A stretch of DNA of 64,000 nucleotides from the NCBI RefSeq assembly GCF_000235425.2, contig NZ_KI912267.1:1353290-1417289 (forward strand). Direction: 5' to 3'. The notes below the pieces were generated by a model. It saw nothing but the letters and a program-made list of their open reading frames with translations, had not been told where the DNA came from and made no database searches. Source of the stretch: Pseudofrankia saprophytica. GTDB taxonomy: Bacteria > Actinomycetota > Actinomycetes > Frankiales > Frankiaceae. Each line of letters opens with the position of its first letter. Position 1 is the first letter of the stretch. Below are positions 19,056 to 27,912 of this stretch, in pieces. A program made the translations under genes and the position numbers.

Positions 19056-19676
19056 TTGGCTGCCCATGTGGCTGCGTCCGACGTTGATGTGCCGGCGAAC
19101 TGGCACGGCGGATTCTACGAACTCGCGATCAACCTTGGACCACCCGACGACGCCCGCCTCGAACACGCCCTGACCGCGACGTGGGCAGCAGCAGGAGTGG
19201 TCGGCTGTCTCGCACCGGACGGAGACGCGGAGCATCGTCCGGCGCCGTGCACGTTGGAGGGGCTGGAGAGGTTCGGCCACCTCCACGGCGTGGTGAGGCT
19301 TCCCGACGGCGGCGCCACCGTGTGCGGCGCCATCGCGATCCGCGAGGACGACGGCGACGACTGGCTCGACTTCTATATCCCACTGGGCGCGCTCGCCGAC
19401 CACGACCCGAGAGTCGGAGGATTCCCCTTCGGGGACGACGGCGGCGACGTCTCACGCGCCTGGCGCGAGCCGATCGACGCCTGGCTGGCCGACGTCGGGG
19501 CATCCGTCCACGAAAGCGTCCGCTACCGCTATGCGGTGATCGGGTTCGAGGCCGCAGGGCTGTCACTCCAGGAGGTCGCTGGCGGGCCCGACCGGTACTT
19601 CCACGTCCTGCACGACACCAGCGAAGGCCTTGAACGACTTCCCGTCACCCGGTGGGACTTCGGTATGCCGCCGTAA
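19056..19676 (+). CDS. Hypothetical protein, ~200 aa
   Basis: A coding frame with high GC at third positions. Start is uncertain: TTG at 19056, GTG at 19068 or GTG at 19089, the last giving an N-terminus VPANWHGGFYELAINLG. No clear ribosome-binding site distinguishes them. The protein is soluble and acidic, with a beta-rich centre (GATVCGAIAIREDDGDDWLDFYIPLGAL) and an aromatic C-terminal part (RYRYAVIGFEAAG, DRYFHVLH). I do not recognise the family. It precedes the ADP-ribosylglycohydrolase gene on the same strand. Confidence 0.7.
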   Translation: MAAHVAASDVDVPANWHGGFYELAINLGPPDDARLEHALTATWAAAGVVGCLAPDGDAEHRPAPCTLEGLERFGHLHGVVRLPDGGATVCGAIAIREDDGDDWLDFYIPLGALADHDPRVGGFPFGDDGGDVSRAWREPIDAWLADVGASVHESVRYRYAVIGFEAAGLSLQEVAGGPDRYFHVLHDTSEGLERLPVTRWDFGMPP

Positions 19677-19701
19677 AACCTGAAGATCGACTTCGGGCGA
19701 C

Positions 19702-20664
19702 GTGGATGTCTCGGCGTCGGTGTTGGCCGAGTGGATGATGGATGTGATGACCATCGACCGGCGGACACGTGCGTTTGACGCTCTACACGGGCTGGCTCTC
19801 GGGGATGCGCTGGGGTCGCAGTTCTTCGTACCTGCCCACCGTGACGCCCTGTCGCGACGCGGTCTTCCGCCCGGTCCGTGGCAGTGGACCGACGACACCG
19901 AGATGGCCTGCTCCATCGTCGCCGTACTGCAGCGGTGTGGCCGCATTGATCAGGACGTGTTGGCGGCGAGCTTCGCCGAGCATCACGACTTCGACCGTGG
20001 CTATGGCCCGGGGATGAACCGGCTGCTGCGGCTGATCCGGCACGGCGGCGCCTGGCGGGAACTCGCCGTCGGGCTGTTCGACGGCCAGGGCTCCTGGGGC
20101 AACGGCGCCGCCATGCGCGTCGCCCCACTCGGTGCCTGGTTCGGCGACGACCCGGCCGAGGCGGCGGCACAGGCGGCGCTGTCAGCAGAGGTCACGCACG
20201 CCCATCCGGAGGGCGTGGCCGGCGCGGTCGCCGTCGCGGTCGCCGCCGCACTGGCCACCCGCCCCGGCACACCCGAACCGCGGACCTTTCTCGACGAGGT
20301 CCTCAGCTACGTTCCGCCCGGCCGGGTGCGGCATGGTGTCTGGGCCGCGCGCGGTCTGGCGCATGTTCCGCACGCGCAGATCGCGGTCCGCGAGCTGGGC
20401 AACGGGCGGCACACCAGCGCGCAGGACACGGTGCCCTTCGCGCTGTGGGCCGCCGCCCGCCACCTCACCGACTACGAACAGGCCTTCTGGACAACCGCCG
20501 CCACCGGCGGCGACGTCGACACCACCTGCGCGATCGTCGGCGGAATCGTCGGAGCGCACCTCGGGGTCCAAGGCCTGCCTGGCGATTGGCGCACGACCAT
20601 CGAGCCGCTTCCGGACTGGACCGATGTCGCCAGCGTCTCCGCTGGCAGGGAAGACGACCAGTAG
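19702..20664 (+). CDS. ADP-ribosylglycohydrolase family protein
   Basis: The protein has the DraG/ARH metal-binding motifs: GLALGDALG near the N-terminus, WTDDTEMACSI (the WTDDT motif that binds the dimagnesium centre), and GGDVDTTCAIVGGIVGA near the C-terminus, which is the second metal motif. Such enzymes remove ADP-ribose from proteins or small molecules. The reading frame opens at GTG 19702. ATG 19747 (MTIDRRTRAFDALHGLALG) fits the family N-terminus better, so the true start may be there. Substrate is unknown. No ADP-ribosyltransferase partner is visible nearby. Confidence 0.88.
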   Translation: MDVSASVLAEWMMDVMTIDRRTRAFDALHGLALGDALGSQFFVPAHRDALSRRGLPPGPWQWTDDTEMACSIVAVLQRCGRIDQDVLAASFAEHHDFDRGYGPGMNRLLRLIRHGGAWRELAVGLFDGQGSWGNGAAMRVAPLGAWFGDDPAEAAAQAALSAEVTHAHPEGVAGAVAVAVAAALATRPGTPEPRTFLDEVLSYVPPGRVRHGVWAARGLAHVPHAQIAVRELGNGRHTSAQDTVPFALWAAARHLTDYEQAFWTTAATGGDVDTTCAIVGGIVGAHLGVQGLPGDWRTTIEPLPDWTDVASVSAGREDDQ

Positions 20665-20947
20665 CCCCTGCGCCGCCGCCGGTGCACGGGTGAAGGAACG
20701 AATCGGCGGGGGCGTCCGGGGCCGCCATCGGACCGGCTCGGTGTCATCGGCCAGCAGACACGGCGACCCGCGGAAATCAGCGACAGCAGGTGATTCCGCC
20801 ATCGGCCACGACCATGACGCTATGTGACGTTGATTCATCACCGGATGTGCGAGAGAGCTGAAAATGGAACGGAGCCGTTGACCTGAAATTCCCAGACTTG
20901 GGAGCAGGGGCACATACGTCTCTGCCCGCGGAGCCGGCGCAGGCGCG
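20665..20947. other. Convergent intergenic region
   Basis: 283 bp between convergent genes. I see no gene and no strong terminator hairpin. Confidence 0.3.
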
Positions 20948-21490
20948 TCAGCGGGGCCAGGCGACCGCGTTGGCACCGGTTTCGCGGCTGATGCTGGAGC
21001 CGGTGTCGGTCCAGGTTCCGAACTTCTCGCGGTGTAGGTGGGCGAAGAAGTAGCACATGGCTTCGCACTCGGCGTCGAGGATCGCCATTTTGGGGTTGGT
21101 CGTCACAACGTCGTAGAAGGCGCGGCCGAGGGCGACGATGTAGCCGCGGCAGTAGAGGAAGCCGTCGTCGGAGCCGTCGGTGACCTCGTGGATGTCCGCC
21201 CGGTCGATTTCGTGGAGCTTGCGTTCGAGGACCCGGTCGAGGGCGACCAGGTCCTCGCTCGGCAGGGCTTCGGAGAGGCTGCGGAGCGCGTCGAGGAACG
21301 GGTCCAGACAGTCGTCGATCGCGTAAGGGTCCGCGAGTTCGTCGTCGTTCGGGTCGCGCTCGATCAGCGCGTGGCGCAGGGCCAGTGGTTCGGGGCCGAG
21401 GCTGGTCCAGGCCGTCTCGATCAGCGCCCAGAACCTGGCCTCGTCGGCCGCGGTCGGCAGGATCCCCTGGGCGCTCGGCGGCTCCGTCAT
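20948..21490 (-). CDS. DUF4240 domain protein
   Basis: 180-aa cytoplasmic protein matching DUF4240: ARFWALIETAW at the N-terminus, then LALRHALIERDPNDD, a central acidic helical region, and DGFLYCRGYIVALGRAFYDVV near the end. The function of this family is unknown; it is common in actinobacteria. Start at ATG 21490 was chosen over an upstream GTG. No ribosome-binding site is seen, but TACGAT lies 7 nt before the ATG, which suggests a leaderless transcript. Confidence 0.8.
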   Translation of the reverse strand: MTEPPSAQGILPTAADEARFWALIETAWTSLGPEPLALRHALIERDPNDDELADPYAIDDCLDPFLDALRSLSEALPSEDLVALDRVLERKLHEIDRADIHEVTDGSDDGFLYCRGYIVALGRAFYDVVTTNPKMAILDAECEAMCYFFAHLHREKFGTWTDTGSSISRETGANAVAWPR

Positions 21491-21923
21491 GAGCCGGATC
21501 GTAGCGAGCCGGGCGACGGACACGGGGGCTGTCGCCGGAGACGACGGAACAGGCGATCAAAGCGCTACAGGCGGCGCGCCGGGCACCCGGTTTCGAGTGG
21601 CAGCCGTCGTTGTGAGAGACGCGGACGTTGGTGCGTGTAGCGTGCCAGAATTCGATTCGGGTGCCTGGCCTGCGGTTTCGCTGTTTGACCAGGCGGCGCG
21701 GTGGTATTCGATGATCACGCCCCCGAGGATCTTGCAGCGCCGGACGGAGCCGTCGACGAACCACTTGGTGCATCACCCGTCCGCCGACGTTGCCGTCAAC
21801 TACTGCCGTCAAGACCCAAGGACGCCCCGCCGGAACGTACTCCGGCGGGGCTTCTCCACGTTCACCAATAAAATCACACGGTCAAGTATGAAGATACTCA
21901 AGGAGGTCGACGAACGACGCTAT
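21491..21923. other. Intergenic region with bidirectional terminator
   Basis: 433 bp. No trustworthy gene; the plus-strand frame here is not coding-like. It includes the strong hairpin at 21824-21851 and marks the drop in GC that continues through the barstar-like gene. Confidence 0.35.
21824..21851 (-). terminator. Rho-independent-type hairpin downstream of barstar-like gene
   Basis: Perfect 11-bp stem GCCCCGCCGGA / TCCGGCGGGGC with a 6-nt loop, 73 nt beyond the stop of the minus-strand barstar-like gene. Weak T-richness on both sides means it may act in both directions. Confidence 0.65.
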
Positions 21924-22421
21924 TTATGCCGAACTCCACGAACCAACAAAGAAGTATTCGATTTGTAGATCCGCCCTGGAATCTGAGAGGCCGACAGCTT
22001 CTGTCATCGACAGTAGATTGTGCACACACCTCACGAAAGAATGCACATCCGAGCGAAGCAAATGGTCTAGGCCGCGGATCACGATCGCAACTGGAGCCTC
22101 GTCGCCTGACATTTGCAGATCCCAAATGCGATCGCTATATGCAGCCCAACTTCCCGCCCCGAGTTCGGAGAAATGAAGCCTCTTGGTGAGTTCCTTCAGG
22201 AGCTCTTCCTCAGGATTTCCCGCATCTCGTGGAAGATCCACGTAGACCAGACGGAAGCCTAGCCTAACAACGGTCTCGACCAGGATTTTCTCGTCATGCC
22301 CATCCACAAAGAAAGGCTTAGACCTCAACCATGGCAGGTTAGCCACCATGTCGACCCACAACTTCGGCGCTTTTGGCGTTTCAGCATCCACACTGCGGCC
22401 CTCGGATTTGAACGAATCCAT
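21924..22421 (-). CDS. Barstar-like (barnase inhibitor) protein
   Basis: 165-aa protein whose C-terminal two thirds fit the barstar fold: a first strand FFVDGHDEKILVETVVRLGF, a later helix containing SWAAYSDRIWDLQM, then PVAIVIRGLDHLLRSDVHSFVRCVHNLL. Barstars bind and inhibit ribonuclease toxins. ATG 22421 was chosen because AGGAC lies ~9 nt upstream and a longer upstream extension is not coding-like. The gene is clearly lower in GC than its neighbours, a sign of transfer, and it stands near a tRNA-Met remnant. No cognate RNase gene is visible, so it may be an orphan immunity gene. Confidence 0.6.
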   Translation of the reverse strand: MDSFKSEGRSVDAETPKAPKLWVDMVANLPWLRSKPFFVDGHDEKILVETVVRLGFRLVYVDLPRDAGNPEEELLKELTKRLHFSELGAGSWAAYSDRIWDLQMSGDEAPVAIVIRGLDHLLRSDVHSFVRCVHNLLSMTEAVGLSDSRADLQIEYFFVGSWSSA

Positions 22422-22983
22422 CTTTGTAGTGTCCTGTATACCAGATTTCACCCTGACCCTCGAACACAGTCGACCGCTTTCCGGCCGATGGCTCCCAGGC
22501 ATAGTCGGCAGGATATCCGTCTCGACATAGCAGTTTGGGTGACGCCGCCGACAGAGTCCCGTTCTCATCATCGACCTAATCACATTCTCGGCGTAAGGAT
22601 GGAGATCCTCAGGAGCACCGCCGAGATTCACGTGCCCCGTAAAGTTCACCTTAATTATGCACCAAGACCGGCGTACCACGTTCACCATCCAGCCCGGCCC
22701 CGGCAGATAGGGAAAGCAGGACGCCGCCCCTCAATGTGCCGCGGGGTCGGCTATTCAGATCCTTACGGAAGGTGGCTGCCGCCGGAGTCGGGGCGGCGCT
22801 CGACCGGTGCCAAACCGGTGACGAACTGCGGCGCAGCCGACGGCACGAGCCGTCACCAACCGACACAAACAGCGATCACACCAGCCGAGCCGCGCACCCG
22901 ATTGCCAACCGCCGCAGCACAAAACGGCTGTGAACGGCATCCCACGTCAGCCGACGACAGTAGCCCAGCCGGCCGGAAAAGAA
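22422..22983. other. Intergenic, transfer-scar DNA
   Basis: About 560 bp with mixed composition and no convincing gene. Just before the tRNA-Met-like 3' half the DNA shows a degenerate D-arm-like segment (TAGCCCAGCCGG at about 22961), but no acceptor strand that would pair with the preserved 3' end. Confidence 0.35.
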
Positions 22984-23014
22984 GACTCATAATCCTCCGG
23001 TCGTGGGTTCGAGT
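22984..23014 (+). pseudogene. tRNA-Met(CAT) 3'-half remnant, left part (possible att site)
   Basis: The sequence from GACTCATAATCC through GGTCGTGGGTTCGAG reproduces the anticodon loop, variable loop and T-arm of an actinobacterial elongator tRNA-Met. The CAT anticodon is at 22988-22990 and the 5' T-stem GTGGG at 23003-23007. The 5' half does not fold: the anticodon stem already has an A:C mismatch. Such 3' halves are typical attachment-site remnants of integrative elements. The IS element interrupts it in the T-loop, and the missing end resumes at 24632. Confidence 0.65.
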
Positions 23015-24631
23015 CCAATGCCACTTGATTAGCGGGATGGTCGTGTTGTCAATTTCAACACACCAATAGACTGTCCAGGTTAGGGCAACCCGGGCTGGTC
23101 ATTTGTCGAAGATGGACAACGCGCTCCGTCGGCGCGTTGATCCTGGTCCTCGTAGAATGGGTGGTGTGGCGCGTCTTTCGGAGACCTTTGAACTACCTGC
23201 GGTCGCTGGCGATCGGTTGACAGATCGGATTTCGATCGGTGTTCTCGCGCGGGTCGTTCCACGGGATGTCGTCGACGAGGTTCTCGCCGAGACGCGTCGG
23301 TTGGAACAGCGGACGAGGTCGCTGCCGGCGAGGGTCGTCGTCTATTTCACGATGGCGATGTGCCTGTTCTTCGAGGACGACCGCGAAGAAGTGATACGCC
23401 GACTCGTCGGAACCTTGCGGTGGCTGGGCTCGTGGAAGACGGAGTGGAAGATCCCGACGACAGGGGCGATCTCCCAGGCCCGGGTACGGCTGGGCGCGGA
23501 GCCAGTGAAACTGCTGTTCGAGCGGGTCGCGGTACCGGTCGCCGGGCTGGGCACGAAAGGTGCATGGCTCGGGTCGCGGCGGCTGATGGCCATCGATGGT
23601 TTCCAACTCGACGTCGCCGACACCGCCGAGAACGCCGAGGAGTTCGGCCGGTCCACGAACGGGCCGAAAGCGGCGGCATTCCCGCAGGCCATGGTCGTCG
23701 CGCTCGCCGAATGCGGCACCCACACGATCGTGGGCGCCGCGATCGGAGGCTGCCTCGGCGACGAGCGGTCACTCGCCGCACCCCTGCTGGATACCTGCGA
23801 GCCGGGGATACTGCTGACGACCGACGAAGCCTTCTATGGCTTCGACCTGTGGCGCCGCTTCGCGGCGACCGGCGCGGACCTGCTCTGGCGGGTCAACTCG
23901 CTGCTGACCCTGCCCGTCATCAAAGCCCTTCCCAACGGCTCCTACCTGTCGCTGCTGATCGACCCGAAAATCCCCGTCGCCAAACGAGGCCCACTGATAG
24001 CAGCTGCCCGCGCCGGCAACCCGCCACCTACCAGCACAGCGCTACCAGTCCGAGTCATCGAATACTCGATAGCAGACTCCGACACCCGCGGACCAAGTGA
24101 ACTGATATGCCTGATCAGCACTGTCATCGACCACACCGACACCGCCGCGATCGAACTCGCCACCGCCTACCACGAACGCTGGGAAATCGAGAACATCTTC
24201 GACGAGACCAAAACCCACCAGCGAGGCGACAAACGCACCCTACGATCCAAGAAACCCGAGCTCGTGAAACAGGAAATCTGGGCGCTCCTGCTCACCCACT
24301 ACGCCATACGCACCCTCATGACCCAAGCCGCCGACGAAGCCGATGCCGACCCCGACCGGCTCTCCTTCATGAGAACACTGCGCATCATCCGCCGCCAGGT
24401 CACCGACTAGGCGGACTTCCCCCCTGACCGACACGCCCACGCACTCCACCAGACCTACCTGGAAATCCGCGAACGCCTCACCCCCACCCGCCGCCACCGC
24501 AGCTACCCACGCGCCGTCAGACGAACCCGATACAACGGCTACCGCACCAAACGCCCAACCGACGTCGAGACCCGGTTCGCCACCCCACCCAAGATCATCC
24601 TTGCGCGGGCAGCTTAACTAAGCGGCATTGG
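23015..24631 (+). mobile_element. IS4-family insertion sequence
   Basis: Element of about 1.6 kb bounded by imperfect inverted repeats: CCAATGCCACTTGATTA (23015-23031) and the complement of TAACTAAGCGGCATTGG (24615-24631), matching at 14 of 17 positions. It is flanked by GTTCGAGT on the left and GTTCGAGC on the right (9 of 10 if the boundary is moved by 2 nt), consistent with a target duplication. It carries one transposase gene, whose original TAA stop lies inside the right inverted repeat. The target is the T-loop of a tRNA-Met 3' half. Confidence 0.8.
23103..24617 (+). pseudogene. IS4-family transposase with in-frame amber stop
   Basis: The frame begins near TTG 23103 (ATG at 23112 is the more likely start). 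It reads through an IS4 N-terminal domain and a DDE catalytic domain: first Asp in LMAIDGFQLDVAD, second Asp in LLTTDEAFYGF, and Glu in YHERWEIENIFDETK (the YREK-like box). At 24408 a TAG interrupts the frame after IIRRQVTD. The same frame then continues with no further stop for 68 codons (LEIRERLTPTRRHRSYPRAV ... TPPKIILARAA) to TAA at 24615. A single nonsense change therefore truncates the last ~69 residues. The catalytic triad is intact, so partial activity or stop readthrough cannot be excluded. Confidence 0.85.
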
Positions 24632-24652
24632 GTTCGAGCCCCACCCGCCCCA
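24632..24652 (+). pseudogene. tRNA-Met 3'-end remnant, right part
   Basis: GTTCGAGC followed by CCCAC (T-stem 3' side), CCGCCCC (acceptor 3' strand) and A. Joined to the fragment ending at 23014, it restores a continuous T-arm and acceptor 3' strand, showing that the IS split one sequence. Confidence 0.6.
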
Positions 24653-24952
24653 CACTCACTTCTGATGTTCCCGCAGGGTCAACGAGGTCGATGTGGATCA
24701 GCCTCGTCGGCCGGCGACCGGCTCGGGCAGCTCGATCGGCAACGAGTCTCCGCCGATATCGTCGAATCTTGCATATTTCGTTATCAGGCAAGATGCGGGC
24801 ATCTCATCCGGACAGTGCTCCTACAGCAGGGGATCAGCAAGATCGAGAAGGTCTCAGACACCTACCTCGATCACAACCTCCTCCCGCAGCGCTTGGTCAT
24901 CCTCGGGCATTCCACTCCTGCGCTGCATGGCAGGCACTGCTTCCTGTCACGC
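24653..24952. other. Intergenic, no gene seen
   Basis: 300 bp between the tRNA remnant and the 3' end of the Fic gene. No credible coding frame or RNA gene was seen. Confidence 0.3.
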
Positions 24953-26104
24953 CTACCCTGGTCCCCGTCGGTCGGTGTATGGATTCCTCAGAGTCATCGG
25001 GGTGCGCGCGATGTCGAGCGCGAACTGAGGGAAGCGGGGGCCTGCCGTGTAGTAGCGGGCCCGGGTCCGGCCGACCGGTACCAGGACGTTAGCCGTGGTG
25101 AGGTCGCGGAGGTCACGTTGTGCCTGCTGCAGGCTCAGGCCTTCGGCGTGCTCGTAGCGTGAGCGCCGGACGCGTCCGGCCATGGCGACGTCGTGGAGGG
25201 CGGTCACCACTCGCTCGTCCAGGCCGTTGCCGCCAGCGAACTCCGAGAGCGCGCGCCATACCTGTCCGGAGCGGTCGAGCCGGCCTTGAACTGTCTGGGC
25301 CTGCTGGTGGTAGGCAGTCAGATTGAAGCCGACCCAGCTGGCGACGTCCTGGTCGGGAACGTACGTCGGGCCCCGATCGGCCAGTTCACGATAGTAATCC
25401 CAGGTGTTGCCGGGGCGGCCGAGCCACGCCTCGATAGACGAGAACTCCGGCGCGAGGACACCTTCCCGGGCGATCATCAGCGTCTGGAGCGAACGGGACA
25501 TCCGGCCGTTCCCGTCAACCCAAGGGTGGATCGACACAAGGTGTAGATGTGCCATAGCCGCCCGTACGAGCAGGTGGGTGTCATCCTCGGTGTCGAGCCA
25601 GTCGACGAGCTCCTCCATGAGGGTCGGGACGTCGTTGGCGTCGGGGGCGGTGTAGGCCGCGATGCTTGGATCGCGGGCGTCCGTGACGTAGACGGGACCC
25701 CGGCGCCATTGTCCGGCCGGCTTGCGGGCGATATGACGATGGCCCTGCAACATCCAGTGCAGCGCGTTGAAGAGACCCTTGCTGTAGGCGAAGTCTTGGG
25801 CATCGTGGAGCGTCTGGATGTAGGTCATCATCCGCTGGTAGGCGAGGGTTTCTTCACGGTTTTCGTCTGAGACCTCGACGTCTCTCTCGCCATCTATCAA
25901 GTCCTCGACATCGACTGTGGACACCTTGAAACCCTCGATGGAGTTCGAGGCCGCGACCGCATCGGCGGTCAGGAACTTCCGGAGCCCAGCGGTCCATTTC
26001 GCCGGTGTGGCCTGGATTTGGTGCCTCAGCGCCTGCCGCATGGCGTCGATCTCGTCGAGCGCGCGCTCGTCGGCAGGCGCGAGCGACGGCGTGGGGTAGA
26101 GCAT
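24953..26104 (-). CDS. Fic-domain protein (AMPylase-type)
   Basis: 383-aa cytoplasmic protein. The Fic core HPWVDGNGRMSR (His193) is complete, so it should transfer AMP or a related group to a target hydroxyl. The N-terminal SNSIEG (residues 53-58) matches the inhibitory (S/T)xxxE(G/N) helix of Fic proteins that carry their own inhibitor, so no separate antitoxin is needed. The C-terminal ~100 residues include a winged-helix-like segment (SLQQAQRDLRDLTTANVLVPVG). Start 26104 was chosen because a consensus promoter ends 6 nt before it, indicating a leaderless message. The last ~90 bp of the gene are duplicated at 56916-57005. Confidence 0.92.
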   Translation of the reverse strand: MLYPTPSLAPADERALDEIDAMRQALRHQIQATPAKWTAGLRKFLTADAVAASNSIEGFKVSTVDVEDLIDGERDVEVSDENREETLAYQRMMTYIQTLHDAQDFAYSKGLFNALHWMLQGHRHIARKPAGQWRRGPVYVTDARDPSIAAYTAPDANDVPTLMEELVDWLDTEDDTHLLVRAAMAHLHLVSIHPWVDGNGRMSRSLQTLMIAREGVLAPEFSSIEAWLGRPGNTWDYYRELADRGPTYVPDQDVASWVGFNLTAYHQQAQTVQGRLDRSGQVWRALSEFAGGNGLDERVVTALHDVAMAGRVRRSRYEHAEGLSLQQAQRDLRDLTTANVLVPVGRTRARYYTAGPRFPQFALDIARTPMTLRNPYTDRRGPG

Positions 26105-26110
26105 GCACAG

Positions 26111-26139
26111 ATGATATGTTGACGCAGTCATCACGTCAA
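26111..26139 (-). promoter_or_regulatory. Leaderless promoter of the Fic gene
   Basis: On the minus strand TTGACG (26134-26139) and TATCAT (26111-26116) are separated by exactly 17 bp, and the ATG begins 7 nt after the -10 box. This fits a housekeeping-sigma promoter with transcription starting at the start codon. There is no Shine-Dalgarno sequence. Confidence 0.7.
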
Positions 26140-26936
26140 AAGATCGCTACCGTTCGAGTCAGACCGGCCGGCGGATCTAGGGCGCACGTCGGACGCAACC
26201 TGGGCCTGCGGCCCGCTCTGGCCCGCCAGGTGACCTGTCCAGCATGTGACGCCCACCATGTTGATCACTCAGACGGGCTGTCGACCAATCGCGATACAGA
26301 GGAGTATTCGACGCTCCACAGTCACGCGGCGGCAATGAGGGACGAACGGCTCACACCGCCGCGAGCAACCGAATGACCTGATCACAAGAAGATCTACGAT
26401 CACGATCACCCGACTCGGCTCAACGCAACATTCCCCCGCCGCTGGCCCCGACCACCGGGCGCGCCCTGCGCACACACAGGGCGATGCGCCCACGCGGGAA
26501 CTATCTACTCCGCCCCGGCGACCCGCCCGGCTCCCGCCACCAGTGGGAGACGTGGTTCCGCGCCGCACGCACCGCGATCACCCACACGGCGATCATGATG
26601 CCCGGCGCCCCCGACCGAGCCGGCGATCGACACCGCCTCCGTACATGCCAGCTGCCACTGCCGACATCCAGCCGGCCAACCACCTCAACGAGCCCCTCAA
26701 CGACCACCGCCCCACCAGGGACGAGACCAGCGTCCACCGAACCACGATCCAGCGATCGTCACCTCATCTCGACGGTCCAGTCCACCGCCACCAGTCCTCG
26801 GAGGCGTGATCAGCGACCACCACCGCGCCGCCTGACCCGGCGGCGCGGTTGTCTGCCCAACTCGATCGCTGTGACCTTTTGCGTCTCCACTCCGAACTGG
26901 AAAACGACTCATCGCAGGTCAGGTAGGTTGCTGCGC
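26140..26936. other. 800-bp intergenic region with orphan terminator
   Basis: No gene I can support, although the frame of the carbonic anhydrase stays open upstream with non-protein-like Thr/Arg/Pro sequence. A perfect hairpin at 26822-26849 stands without an upstream plus-strand gene, so an unrecognised small transcript or a lost gene may have ended there. Confidence 0.35.
26822..26849 (+). terminator. Orphan hairpin terminator
   Basis: Perfect 11-bp stem ACCGCGCCGCC / GGCGGCGCGGT with loop TGACCC, followed by TGTCTG. It lies 88 nt upstream of the carbonic anhydrase start and would isolate that gene from upstream transcription. Confidence 0.5.
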
Positions 26937-27572
26937 ATGCCCGACCTCGCACCCGCCTCGCCTGCCGACGCGTATGCGGCCCTGCTGGAGGGCAACGCGC
27001 GGTTTGTGCATGGGGAACGGCTGCATCCCAATCAGGACGCCGACCGCCGATCAGCGGTGGTGCCACGGCAACGCCCGTTCGCGGTGCTGTTCGGATGTTC
27101 CGACTCCAGACTCGCCGCCGAGATCATCTTTGACCGGGGGCTGGGCGACCTGTTCGTGGTCCGTACCGCCGGCCATGTCGCGGGACCCGAGGTGCTGGGC
27201 AGCATCGAGTACGGCGTCCACGTGCTGGGGGCACCGCTGGTCGTCGTCCTTGGTCATGACTCGTGCGGCGCCGTCACCGCCGCATCCGAGGCTGACCGGG
27301 ACGGGGTCGCACCGGCTGGCTATATCGGAGACGTGGTGGAGCGGGTCATGCCCAGCATCCTGTGGGCGCGCGCGGCAGGATGCACCGACATCGACCAGTT
27401 CGTCGAGGCGCACATACGCCGGACGGTCGACGGACTGGTGGGACGGTCGGCCCTCCTGGCGACCGAGGTCGCGGCAGGCCGGTGCGCGATCGTCGGGCTG
27501 TCCTACCGCCTGGCGGACGGCACCGTCAGCGTCGTGTCCGGTAAGGGGCCTCTCCCCCAGGTGGTCCGGTGA
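26937..27572 (+). CDS. Beta-class carbonic anhydrase
   Basis: 211-aa soluble zinc enzyme converting CO2 and water to bicarbonate. The beta-class signature is complete: Cys54-x-Asp56-x-Arg58 in FGCSDSRLAAE, and His107/Cys110 in VVVLGHDSCGAVTA. Both zinc-binding Cys, the His and the Asp/Arg dyad are present. FVVRTAGHVAGPEVLGSIEYGV between them is also typical. ATG 26937 was chosen from the family N-terminus; AGGTAGG lies ~9 nt upstream. It is a single gene convergent with a membrane protein gene. Confidence 0.93.
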   Translation: MPDLAPASPADAYAALLEGNARFVHGERLHPNQDADRRSAVVPRQRPFAVLFGCSDSRLAAEIIFDRGLGDLFVVRTAGHVAGPEVLGSIEYGVHVLGAPLVVVLGHDSCGAVTAASEADRDGVAPAGYIGDVVERVMPSILWARAAGCTDIDQFVEAHIRRTVDGLVGRSALLATEVAAGRCAIVGLSYRLADGTVSVVSGKGPLPQVVR

Positions 27573-27912
27573 TCCACACGAGTGCCCCGATCCGCGCGGA
27601 TGACCGAGCGCCCTGACGGCGGGAGCGGTGTCTGCTGGCCGCGCCGGGCGCAGACCGGACAGCCTTGGATGCTGTGAACAGGGTCTGACCGGGCATGTCG
27701 ACGATCGCGACGCCGCCCGGCCGTGCCGCCGCAGCCCGGCCGACAGAGGGTTCGCCGACGAGACATAGTGCGCCACGAGGCGCTTGGCCGTATCCCGGCT
27801 CAGCTGGAAGGGGACTCGAAGGGAGGTCCCTGGGTCCGATGGCTCACCCCGACCGGAGGCACCAGCGTGACCCATGGCGCTCCCGAAGGAGCACCAGACG
27901 GCGCAGGTGTAC
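27573..27912. other. Convergent intergenic region
   Basis: 340 bp between convergent genes. I see no recognisable gene, and the open frames across it are not protein-like. Confidence 0.3.

Noticed and set aside
26484-26936. Upstream in-frame extension of the carbonic anhydrase
   Set aside because: Low-complexity Thr/Pro/Arg sequence unlike any carbonic anhydrase; ATG 26937 fits the family start.
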